Shown here: one piece after another, positions 1 to 5,800 of the stretch
How positions within the stretch are numbered: the stretch's first letter is position 1
Layout: every line of letters starts with the position of its first letter
From: Deltaproteobacteria bacterium
GTDB taxonomy: Bacteria > UBA10199 > JACPAL01 > JACOUP01
Assembly: GCA_030649435.1 (NCBI GenBank)
Contig: JAUSKE010000115.1
Coordinates: forward strand, 1 to 7,957
Length of the DNA stretch: 7,957 bases
Direction of reading: 5' to 3'
The notes under the pieces: model-generated
The model's database searches: none
What the model was told of the DNA's origin: nothing
The model's input: the letters and a program-made list of their open reading frames with translations, nothing else
Program-made: the position numbers and the translations under genes

Positions 1-603
1 TGGTTTGGCGGTCAGCAAGAAAAGATCCCTCAAGATTTCTTTTTCCTCAACGCTAAATGGGAGAGAACGGGCGGCGACCCCTTCATTCAATCCTTTTTTT
101 AGTTGTTCGAGGAGTGGTAGTTCGATCGCCGCCTTTTTATCCCCCGACTTGGCCGCCTTGCCAGTTTTTGTGAGCCGTTTCTCCACCGCATCCAGATCGG
201 CCAGTGCCAATTCGGTGTGGATCACTTCGATATCGCGGAGCGGGTCGGTTGAACCGGAGACATGGACGACATCGGGGTCTTCGAAACAGCGGATCACATG
301 GACGATCGCATCGACGTTACGGATATGCCCCAAGAACTGATTTCCCAACCCTTCCCCTTGGGAGGCACCGGCAACAAGACCGGCGATATCGACGAATTCA
401 ATCGCCGTTGGAGTGACCTTTTCCGGTTGGAAAATCTTCGCAAGCGCATCCAGACGGGAATCGGGCAGCGAGACGACACCGATGTTCGGGTCGATCGTGC
501 AAAAAGGATAATTGGCAGCGGCCGCTCCGGCGGCGGTCAGGGCGTTGAAGAGGGTCGACTTGCCGACGTTCGGGAGACCGACGATGCCACATTGTAAACT
601 CAT
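1..603 (-). CDS. ychF: YchF/OLA1 family P-loop ATPase/GTPase, N-terminal 201 residues (3' end outside window)
   Basis: Translation-associated P-loop NTPase of the Obg/TRAFAC class; known family members bind ribosomes and can prefer ATP to GTP. The protein opens with [17 protein letters not shown], so the Walker A/G1 motif GLPNVGKS is at residues 9-16. The switch I-like stretch [14 protein letters not shown] is at 31-44 and the G3 motif DIAGLV at 72-77, followed by the family signature [13 protein letters not shown] (79-91). The segment [15 protein letters not shown] and the helical insertion ([14 protein letters not shown] and onward) also match the family. It is cut by the left edge at TAKP, just before the expected base-recognition motif and C-terminal TGS domain, so about 160 of some 363 residues are missing. 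The start is ATG at 603-601, preceded by GGAGAGG. It is divergent from ftsK. Family assignment is essentially certain. Confidence 0.97.
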   Translation of the reverse strand, partial: MSLQCGIVGLPNVGKSTLFNALTAAGAAAANYPFCTIDPNIGVVSLPDSRLDALAKIFQPEKVTPTAIEFVDIAGLVAGASQGEGLGNQFLGHIRNVDAIVHVIRCFEDPDVVHVSGSTDPLRDIEVIHTELALADLDAVEKRLTKTGKAAKSGDKKAAIELPLLEQLKKGLNEGVAARSLPFSVEEKEILRDLFLLTAKP

Positions 604-604
604 G

Positions 605-611
605 CCTCTCC
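605..611 (-). promoter_or_regulatory. Ribosome binding site of ychF
   Basis: On the minus strand the sequence reads GGAGAGG-C-ATG. The purine run lies very close to the start, but its GGAG core is 4 bases from the ATG. This supports the start at 603, which also gives the canonical [17 protein letters not shown] terminus of the family. Confidence 0.7.
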
Positions 612-626
612 ACTAGCACATTTCCC

Positions 627-654
627 TTTACTTTCAAGACTCTTATTCTATAAT
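627..654 (+). promoter_or_regulatory. Predicted sigma70-type promoter for the ftsK operon
   Basis: A perfect -10 hexamer TATAAT (649-654) lies 16 bases after TTTACT (627-632), which matches four of six -35 positions. Transcription would be expected to begin near 660-662, only about 4-6 bases before the ftsK ATG at 666. The message would then be nearly leaderless, which agrees with the absence of any Shine-Dalgarno sequence before that ATG. Assigned by sequence match only. Confidence 0.6.
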
Positions 655-676
655 TTTGGCATCCTATGGCTGTGAA
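645..676 (-). promoter_or_regulatory. Possible divergent promoter for ychF, -10 overlapping that of ftsK
   Basis: On the minus strand the spacer contains TTATAGAAT, offering TATAGA (652-647) or TAGAAT (650-645) as a -10. A TTCACA (676-671) stands 18 bases upstream of TATAGA as a moderate -35. The element overlaps the forward TATAAT, because ATTCTATAAT is nearly symmetric. Start would fall near 640, giving ychF a leader of about 35 bases that includes its ribosome binding site. Weaker than the forward promoter. Confidence 0.4.
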
Positions 677-2999
677 AAAAAATGCGGATCACTCCCGCGA
701 GATCTTTGGTCTCGTTTTTCTTGCGGTCGGCATTTTTTTCTGTCTCTGTCTCCTCTCCTACCGGGCGAGCGACCCCTCATTTAGTTCTTTGGGGCATGGC
801 AAGGCGATCCATAATCTTGGGGGGATTGTCGGTTCTTATACGGCAGACCTTCTTGTGACGCTCCTGGGGTACGGGGCCTACGGGATCATCCTCTCTTTTT
901 TCCTTGTTGCCTTTGCGGCGCTGTCGGCCAGGAAAGAGATCTTCACCTGGAGCCGGCAGATCGCACTCGTTGTTTTTGTTGCCATTGCGGCCCTTTTTTT
1001 TCATCTTCGGGGGCACGAGGTCTTCATTGGGGGCAAGCCTCAGGATGCCGGTGGTATCGTGGGCTGGTTCCTCGGGGCCCTCTTGACCCGGACATTTGGG
1101 ATAATCGGGACTTATCTCTTCATCGTTTTTGGAACCCTTCTTACCTTTCTCTGGGCGACCGAGATTCGTGTCGGTCGTCTTGTCGGGATTTTGTCAGAGC
1201 TCGCCCTCTTTTTACAAAAGAGAGTCGGTTCTTTCTTGCTCCTCTCCATCGCCCGTGCCGAGAAAGGTTGGATCCGTTTGGGACAGAGATTCCATCAGTG
1301 GAAGAGTGACCGGAAGAAATTAAAAGAAGCAGCGAACGCCGACTTCGGACCGCGTGTCGTAAGAGAACCTGTGGCGATACGTGCGGAACCGAAGAAGGTT
1401 TTGAAAGAGATCAAGGCCAAAGAGCCGCCGTCAGTGCCTCTTGCCCTGAAACCACAGGCTTCCGTTGCCGTCGTTGATTCGGTTGCCTCTTCGGCAGTGG
1501 AACCAAAAATCCTGCCACGTGCCGATGCCGATCTCAAAAAGAAAAAGCCGGAGCAGATGGAGATCCTTGCCGCAACGGCTGAGTTTGTCTTGCCGCCGTT
1601 GAATCTTCTTGATTCGGAAGATGGCTCGGACGCGACGCCGCCGATCGATGAGGAATCGCTCAAGCTTAATTCAAAACTCTTGGAACAAAAGCTCGTTGAC
1701 TACGATGTCAGCGGGCGTGTGACTGAGATCCATCCCGGCCCGATCATCACGATGTATGAATTTGAACCGGCGCCTGGCGTGAAGGTGAACAAGATCGTCA
1801 ATCTCGAGGATGACCTCTCGCTCATCATGGGGGGAAAATCGGTCCGTATCGTGGCGCCGATCCCGGGCAAGCCGGTTGTCGGCATCGAGATCCCAAACAA
1901 TAATCGGGAGACCGTTTGGTTGAAGGATGTCATCGGCCATTCGAAGTACCAGAAAAACTCTTCCAAGCTGACACTCGCTCTGGGGAAGGATACCGAAGGG
2001 ATCCCGTATGTGGCGGACTTGGCCAAGATGCCACACCTTCTGGTGGCCGGTGCGACCGGTTCCGGAAAATCAGTTTCGGTGAACACGATGATCCTCTCCT
2101 TCCTTTATAAGGCGACACCCGAGGATGTCCGGTTCCTCATGATTGATCTCAAGATGTTGGAGCTCCCTGTCTACAACGAGATCCCTCACCTTCTTTTACC
2201 GGTCGTGACAAACCCCAAGAAGGCCTCTCTCGCGCTTCGTTGGGCGACCTCCGAAATGGAACGGCGTTACGAACTCCTTTCTCAAAAGTCGGCACGGAAC
2301 CTTGCCGGCTACAACAAGCTTGTTTCGAAGGAGGAACACCTGCCGATGATCGTGATCGTCATCGACGAGTTGGCCGACCTGATGATGACGGCGGCGAACG
2401 ATGTGGAAAAGTCAATCACACGGCTTGCTCAGATGGCGCGCGCGGCAGGGATCCATCTGATTTTGGCGACGCAGAGACCTTCGGTCGACGTTCTGACCGG
2501 GCTCATCAAGGCGAATTTCCCGGCACGTATCTCGTTCAAGGTTTCTTCCAAACATGATTCCCGAACCATCCTTGATACTGTTGGTTCGGAACATTTGCTC
2601 GGGTATGGGGATATGCTTTTCATGTCTCCTGGTACCGGCGGTTTGATCCGGGTTCATGGTTCGTACGTTTCGGAGACCGAAATTTTGAGAGTCGTGGAAC
2701 ACCTCAAAAAGCAAGGGGCACCGAAGTACGACGAATCGATCTTGCAAGTTCCGGAGGGGGAAGCGGCTGAAGAGGGCTCTGGTAGCGGGGATGGTCTCGA
2801 AGATACGCTCTACGATGAGGCGGTCTCACTTGTTTCTCAAACCCGTCAGGCCTCTATTTCGATGATTCAAAGGAGGCTTCGGATCGGTTACAATCGGGCT
2901 GCCCGTTTGGTGGAACGGATGGAAAAAGAAGGGGTCGTCGGTCCCGCCGATGGGGCCAAACCAAGGGAGGTTTATGCTGCAAATCTTAATCAGACCTAA
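666..2999 (+). CDS. ftsK: DNA translocase FtsK (short-linker, SpoIIIE-sized form)
   Basis: Hexameric ATP-driven DNA pump at the division septum that moves the chromosome terminus into daughter cells and, in studied species, activates XerCD/dif recombination. At 777 residues it is near the size of SpoIIIE, far below the 1329 of E. coli FtsK. Residues about 13-165 hold four or so membrane segments (clear hydrophobic runs at 13-31, 60-86, 98-115 and 129-164). Residues about 200-330 form a Lys/Ala/Pro-rich linker. The alpha/beta motor carries Walker A GATGSGKS (462-469), Walker B VIVIDELADLMM (563-574) and ATQRPSVDVLTG (601-612). The C-terminal gamma winged helix (about 712-777) includes IGYNRAARLVERM, the DNA-reading helix. 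The usually invariant MIDPK motif reads MIDLK (492-496). The start at 666 has an in-frame stop 15 bases upstream and no ribosome binding site. The 3' end overlaps lolA by 26 bases. Confidence 0.97.
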   Translation: MAVKKNADHSREIFGLVFLAVGIFFCLCLLSYRASDPSFSSLGHGKAIHNLGGIVGSYTADLLVTLLGYGAYGIILSFFLVAFAALSARKEIFTWSRQIALVVFVAIAALFFHLRGHEVFIGGKPQDAGGIVGWFLGALLTRTFGIIGTYLFIVFGTLLTFLWATEIRVGRLVGILSELALFLQKRVGSFLLLSIARAEKGWIRLGQRFHQWKSDRKKLKEAANADFGPRVVREPVAIRAEPKKVLKEIKAKEPPSVPLALKPQASVAVVDSVASSAVEPKILPRADADLKKKKPEQMEILAATAEFVLPPLNLLDSEDGSDATPPIDEESLKLNSKLLEQKLVDYDVSGRVTEIHPGPIITMYEFEPAPGVKVNKIVNLEDDLSLIMGGKSVRIVAPIPGKPVVGIEIPNNNRETVWLKDVIGHSKYQKNSSKLTLALGKDTEGIPYVADLAKMPHLLVAGATGSGKSVSVNTMILSFLYKATPEDVRFLMIDLKMLELPVYNEIPHLLLPVVTNPKKASLALRWATSEMERRYELLSQKSARNLAGYNKLVSKEEHLPMIVIVIDELADLMMTAANDVEKSITRLAQMARAAGIHLILATQRPSVDVLTGLIKANFPARISFKVSSKHDSRTILDTVGSEHLLGYGDMLFMSPGTGGLIRVHGSYVSETEILRVVEHLKKQGAPKYDESILQVPEGEAAEEGSGSGDGLEDTLYDEAVSLVSQTRQASISMIQRRLRIGYNRAARLVERMEKEGVVGPADGAKPREVYAANLNQT
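2963..2970 (+). promoter_or_regulatory. Ribosome binding site that fixes the lolA start
   Basis: AAGGGAGG lies 3 bases before the ATG at 2974, inside the end of ftsK. An upstream in-frame ATG at 2950 has no such site and would add eight residues unlike a signal peptide. A downstream ATG at 3007 has only a weak A-rich leader. The site sits in the loop of a small potential stem, AAACC (2958-2962) pairing with GGTTT (2969-2973). Confidence 0.7.
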
Positions 3000-3657
3000 A
3001 AAGAAAATGTTGTTGCTCGCAGTCCTGTTGTTCTCGCTTTCCGCTTGGGCGGAGCCAGAGACGATACCTGCAGAGGAGGATGTTGCCCAACAAGTACAGG
3101 CCGCTTACCAAAAGACGGAAAATTTCACCGCCAACTTTAGTCAGAAGACCAAGGTGGCGATGATGGACAAGTTGGTTGAAAAAGAGGGGCAGATGATTTT
3201 TGCCCGGTCGAGCGGAACAGAACCTGGCCGGTGGGTTGTTGAGTACAAAAAGCCGGAGGCCAAAAAATATACCTCGAATGGAACGACGCTCTGGATCTAT
3301 CGCCCGCAGGATAAAGAGGTTGAGATCTACGATAATGCCGCCGATCTTGTGGCGAAAGAGGCACTTGTTTTTTTGGGTGGCCTGGCCCATCTCGATTCGG
3401 AGTTTGAAACCAGTTCCCGGAAAAAGATGCAAGGGGAGGGGTATCAGCTGACTCTTCGTCCCCTGAAGAAGGGGGCCTTTCAGAAGATCATCCTCTCCGT
3501 CAAGGGGCCACGGTACCTCGTCACCGAGGCGGTTGTTTATGCCGAAGGGGGGAACATGACCCGGTATTTTTTTTCGGATATCAAGACAAACGTCAAATGG
3601 AAACAGGATCCGTTTCTCTTTAAGGTGCCTCAGGGGGTGAAGGAACTTCACCCGTAA
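2974..3657 (+). CDS. lolA: Periplasmic outer-membrane lipoprotein carrier LolA
   Basis: LolA receives mature lipoproteins from the LolCDE transporter in the inner membrane and carries them through the periplasm. The 227-residue product starts with a signal peptide: basic RPKKK (7-11), hydrophobic MLLLAVLLFSLSAWA (12-26) and a probable cut after AWA at 26. The mature part follows the LolA pattern: an early helix with FTANFSQ (51-57), GQMIFARSSGTEPGRWVVEYKKPE (a break of the usual G-x-rP-g-k-f-R-W-x-Y-x-x-P, with R86 in the conserved Arg position), SNGTTLWIYRPQDKEVEIYD, and a C-terminal FLFKVPQGVKEL strand. Length agrees with E. coli LolA (about 200 residues). Placement directly after ftsK is the arrangement seen in many proteobacteria. 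The start is inside ftsK; the stop TAA shares a base with the comF ATG (TAATG). No LolB gene is visible here. Confidence 0.92.
   Translation: MLQILIRPKKKMLLLAVLLFSLSAWAEPETIPAEEDVAQQVQAAYQKTENFTANFSQKTKVAMMDKLVEKEGQMIFARSSGTEPGRWVVEYKKPEAKKYTSNGTTLWIYRPQDKEVEIYDNAADLVAKEALVFLGGLAHLDSEFETSSRKKMQGEGYQLTLRPLKKGAFQKIILSVKGPRYLVTEAVVYAEGGNMTRYFFSDIKTNVKWKQDPFLFKVPQGVKELHP
3635..3653 (+). promoter_or_regulatory. Perfect 8-bp hairpin covering the comF ribosome binding site
   Basis: GGGTGAAG (3635-3642) and CTTCACCC (3646-3653) are exact inverted repeats separated by GAA, ending 3 bases before the comF ATG at 3657. The only Shine-Dalgarno-like sequence for comF, AAGGA (3640-3644), is inside the 5' arm and loop. 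The hairpin also encodes the last residues of LolA. A folded stem would hide the site; a ribosome finishing lolA would open it. A T run occurs at 3666-3672, too far from the stem for a standard terminator. Structure is seen in sequence; function is inferred. Confidence 0.55.
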
Positions 3658-4310
3658 TGTTCTCACTTTTTTTCCCCCACCGTTGCCTCGCTTGTCGTCA
3701 GCCCATGGAGGGGAAGGAAACCCTCTGTAGCGGTTGTTACTCCAGAATTAGCTTTATCCCCCCTGATTTCTCTTTCAAGGAGGAGAAGGGGTTGCAGTGC
3801 GGCCGGTCGGTTTCTTTTCTGGAAGGGATTCTGCTCGATCTGGTCCATCGTTGGAAATATAAAGGAGAAGAAAGGCTCGGCACATTCTTTGTGTCACTCC
3901 TCGAACGAACGACGGTTGATTTTAGTGATCGAGAAAGAGTGGACCTGATCCTGCCAATCCCGCTCTCTCCGCGCCGGCTTCGGTTACGAGGCTTCAATCA
4001 GTCGTTCGTCTTGGCGCGTGGTCTCGCTGGTCTCCTCCAGGCACCGGTTGACCCACTGCTGCTTTGGCGAAGGGATGGCATCAAGACACAGGTCGGACTC
4101 TCGCGGGAGGAACGAAGGACGAATCTGCAAGAAGCCTTCTTTGTGCCGCCCAAAAAGAGATCCAAGTTGAGGAACAAGAGAATTCTTCTTGTGGATGATG
4201 TCTTGACGACCGGTTCAACCCTGTCGGAAGCGGCGCATCTTTTAAAGAGGGAGGGGGCCGCCTCAGTTTCCTTTATAACACTCGCGAGACGGAGGGCGAT
4301 TCTAGGATGA
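3657..4310 (+). CDS. comF: ComF family protein (ComFC/GntX-like phosphoribosyltransferase fold)
   Basis: Members of this family take part in DNA uptake during transformation (ComFC) or are of uncertain role (GntX); the fold is that of type I phosphoribosyltransferases. The 217-residue product starts MFSLFFPHRCLACRQP. It has CxxC pairs at C10/C13 and C24/C27, then family blocks VHRWKYKGEERLG (63-75), LPIPLSPRRLRLRGFNQSFVLARGLA (99-124), KTQVGLSREERRTNLQEAF (143-161) and the PRPP-binding loop ILLVDDVLTTGST (176-188). The second half of the N-terminal zinc ribbon, usually CxxCG and a further CxxC, is reduced to a lone Cys in GLQCG (45-49). The start overlaps the lolA stop by one base and the 3' end overlaps suhB by four (ATGA). 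No other competence gene is in the window, so a role in transformation is not shown. Confidence 0.92.
   Translation: MFSLFFPHRCLACRQPMEGKETLCSGCYSRISFIPPDFSFKEEKGLQCGRSVSFLEGILLDLVHRWKYKGEERLGTFFVSLLERTTVDFSDRERVDLILPIPLSPRRLRLRGFNQSFVLARGLAGLLQAPVDPLLLWRRDGIKTQVGLSREERRTNLQEAFFVPPKKRSKLRNKRILLVDDVLTTGSTLSEAAHLLKREGAASVSFITLARRRAILG
4291..4296 (+). promoter_or_regulatory. Ribosome binding site of the suhB-like gene
   Basis: GGAGGG lies within the end of comF, 10 bases before the ATG at 4307. It supports the start that overlaps the comF stop as ATGA. Confidence 0.6.
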
Positions 4311-5107
4311 AAAAGAAGACGGTAGTGACTGAGAAGATGAGGCAAACCATCCGGAAGGTGGCGATGCAGGCCGGCCGGATCCAGATGAAGGGGTTGGGCA
4401 AGCGGCACAAGATCCATTTTAAAGGAGAGATCAATCTGGTGACCGAGGTTGATTTCGCCTGTGAGAAGGCGATCTTGAAAGAGATCCACAAGAATTTTCC
4501 GGAGCATGCGATCCTCGCCGAAGAGTCAGGCCAAAGCGCCAACCGATCCGACTACTGTTGGGTCATCGACCCTCTGGATGGAACGACCAACTTTGCCCAT
4601 GCGTACCCGCTCTTTTGCATTTCAGTGGCGCTCGCCTATCGGGGAGAACCAGTTTTAGGGGTTGTTTACGAGCCAAACTTGGGAGAGTTCTTTTTTGCCG
4701 AAAAAGGAAAAGGAAGTTTTTTGAATGGCCGACGAATCCATGTCTCTGACACGACTCTTCTCAAGCGTTCTCTCCTCTCCACCGGTTTTGCCTACAACAT
4801 CGGCGAAACTTATAAGAGGAGTCTCGCCCAGTTTGAAGGTTTTCTCGTCTCATCCCAGGCGATCCGGCGTGACGGTGTGGCGGCGGTGGATCTCGCCTAT
4901 GTGGCGGCAGGCCGTTTCGACGGCTTTTGGGAGATCAACCTCTGGCCTTGGGATGTTGCAGCAGGGCTTCTTTTAGTGAAAGAGGCGGGGGGCCAAGTGA
5001 CCCTCTTTAATGGGAAGCCGTTTGCTATCGAGGATAAAGAAATCTTGGCGAGCAATGGACGGATTCACCCGGATATGGTAAAAGTGCTCCATGGAGCTGG
5101 TTCCTGA
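4307..5107 (+). CDS. suhB: Inositol monophosphatase family protein, SuhB-like
   Basis: Mg2+-dependent cytoplasmic phosphatase of the IMPase superfamily, classically hydrolysing myo-inositol 1-phosphate; the true substrate here is unknown because relatives act on other sugar phosphates, and E. coli SuhB also acts in rRNA antitermination. The 266-residue product matches E. coli SuhB in length (267). Metal ligands are in place: E72-E73 in ILAEESG, the motif DPLDGTTNFAH (88-98) with D88 and D91, and WDVAAG (215-220) with D216. Further family blocks are NLVTEVD (43-49), FFFAEKGKGSFLNG and DLAYVAAGRFDGFWE (195-209). The block normally GSAALDLA reads GVAAVDLA (190-197). It starts within comF by an ATGA overlap and ends 17 bases inside the next gene. 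Enzyme family is secure; the suhB symbol is by best resemblance. Confidence 0.92.
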   Translation: MKKKTVVTEKMRQTIRKVAMQAGRIQMKGLGKRHKIHFKGEINLVTEVDFACEKAILKEIHKNFPEHAILAEESGQSANRSDYCWVIDPLDGTTNFAHAYPLFCISVALAYRGEPVLGVVYEPNLGEFFFAEKGKGSFLNGRRIHVSDTTLLKRSLLSTGFAYNIGETYKRSLAQFEGFLVSSQAIRRDGVAAVDLAYVAAGRFDGFWEINLWPWDVAAGLLLVKEAGGQVTLFNGKPFAIEDKEILASNGRIHPDMVKVLHGAGS

Positions 5108-5744
5108 AAAGAAGGTCAGCAACGAGATCTACCAGGCCTTTTCTCTCATTAAAGAAAAAAAACTGGTCGAGGCGGAAGCCTTCTTAAAAAAAGAAATCGA
5201 CCGGTCCGACCCGAAGAGTGGACCAGAAAGAGCGGCCCTCCTTGAGTCAACCTTGGGTTTTCTCTACCGGGTGAAGGGGGACCCGAAGGCCGCCTGGCGG
5301 GCCTACGAAAAGGCAGAAAAACTGCTCCCTGAAGACCCCTCACTCAAGATTATTTCAGCCCGTTTCCTGATCGACGAATTTGCTCAGTATGACTCCGCCC
5401 TCAAAAAGGCAAAACAAGTTCTGAAATTAGCGGCCGGTTCCCCTTCCTTTGAACATCAGGCCAAAACGACGATGGGACTCGCCTACCTCCGGAAGGGGGA
5501 GAAGAAAAAGGCGAGGGATGTTTTGCAGGAGATTCTTAAAAAGGGGTTTGACGGGATGGCCTCGGCGGAAAATATCGATTTTAATCTCGTTGAGGCGTTT
5601 CTTCGGAGAAATCTTGAACTCGATCAGTGCCGCCAGTTTATTGAAAAAGCACTTACCTTTGCGAGGGTCAAAAAGGAACCGAAACGGACTGTTTTTATTG
5701 AAAAATTGATCGGCTCCTTTGAACAAGTATTTGCGCATCCTTGA
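5091..5744 (+). CDS. Small TPR-repeat protein of unknown function
   Basis: The 217-residue product has no signal peptide or membrane segment and is Lys/Glu-rich and helical. It contains tetratricopeptide-like helix pairs at about 11-40 (NEIYQAFSLIKEKKLVEAEAFL), 48-81 (LGFLYRVKGDPKAAWRAYEKAEKLLPEDP, the clearest unit), 85-117 and 122-150 (TTMGLAYLRKGEKKKARDVLQEIL). The last 65 residues are helical without a clear repeat. Such repeats usually mediate protein binding; no partner can be named. The ATG at 5091 is the only ATG start possible, since an in-frame TAA lies at 5079-5081. It overlaps suhB by 17 bases, has no good ribosome binding site and sits in the palindrome GCTCCATGGAGC (5086-5097), so translation probably depends on ribosomes arriving from suhB. 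Last gene of the ftsK operon. Confidence 0.82.
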   Translation: MELVPEKKVSNEIYQAFSLIKEKKLVEAEAFLKKEIDRSDPKSGPERAALLESTLGFLYRVKGDPKAAWRAYEKAEKLLPEDPSLKIISARFLIDEFAQYDSALKKAKQVLKLAAGSPSFEHQAKTTMGLAYLRKGEKKKARDVLQEILKKGFDGMASAENIDFNLVEAFLRRNLELDQCRQFIEKALTFARVKKEPKRTVFIEKLIGSFEQVFAHP

Positions 5745-5758
5745 AAATGTGGTATTCT
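5731..5758 (+). promoter_or_regulatory. Possible extended -10 promoter before the lipoprotein gene
   Basis: TGG-TATTCT (5750-5758) fits an extended -10 (TGn plus a hexamer matching four of six), with a poor -35 TTGCGC (5731-5736) 16 bases before. GTGG (5749-5752) and CCAC (5761-5764) flank the -10 symmetrically. Transcription would start near 5765, leaving a leader of about 36 bases. The alternative -35 TTGAAA (5741-5746) has no good -10 at the right distance. No terminator hairpin is visible in the 5745-5800 spacer, so read-through from the ftsK operon is also possible. Confidence 0.35.
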
Positions 5759-5786
5759 AGCCACTCAATAAAACAGACTTAAAAAG

Positions 5787-5793
5787 AAGGGGG
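5787..5793 (+). promoter_or_regulatory. Ribosome binding site of the lipoprotein gene
   Basis: AAGGGGG lies 7 bases before the ATG at 5801, a near-ideal distance, and supports this start and its signal peptide. Confidence 0.7.
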
Positions 5794-5800
5794 ATCTTTT

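Noticed and set aside
604..637. A ychF promoter using TTGAAA (637-632, minus strand)
   Set aside because: The sequence at the proper distance (TAGTGG and nearby) is a poor -10 and the start would fall in the ribosome binding site.
1671..2036. Long minus-strand frames inside ftsK (also 1295-1663, 1700-2086, 2412-2747)
   Set aside because: Opposite strongly conserved FtsK motor sequence; composition and lack of motifs mark them as shadows.
2950..2973. Earlier lolA start at 2950
   Set aside because: No ribosome binding site, and the added MGPNQGRF does not improve the signal peptide; the ATG at 2974 follows AAGGGAGG.
3433..3440. GGGGAGGG, a match to the E. coli FtsK-orienting motif GGGNAGGG
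   Set aside because: About one match is expected by chance in a window of this size over both strands, and the motif in this lineage is unknown.
2986..3666. A 226-codon open frame on the minus strand opposite lolA
   Set aside because: It mirrors lolA codon for codon, has no recognisable domain, no ribosome binding site of note, and lolA itself has signal peptide and family motifs. It is a shadow frame.
3635..3672. Intrinsic terminator between lolA and comF (hairpin plus later T run)
   Set aside because: The T run starts about 12 bases after the stem, beyond the spacing of an intrinsic terminator, and comF overlaps lolA. The stem is better read as covering the ribosome binding site.
5741..5770. 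TTGAAA (5741-5746) as -35 of the lipoprotein gene
   Set aside because: At 17-19 bases downstream only CTCAAT, TCAATA or CAATAA are available, all poor -10 matches; TGG-TATTCT is a better candidate.
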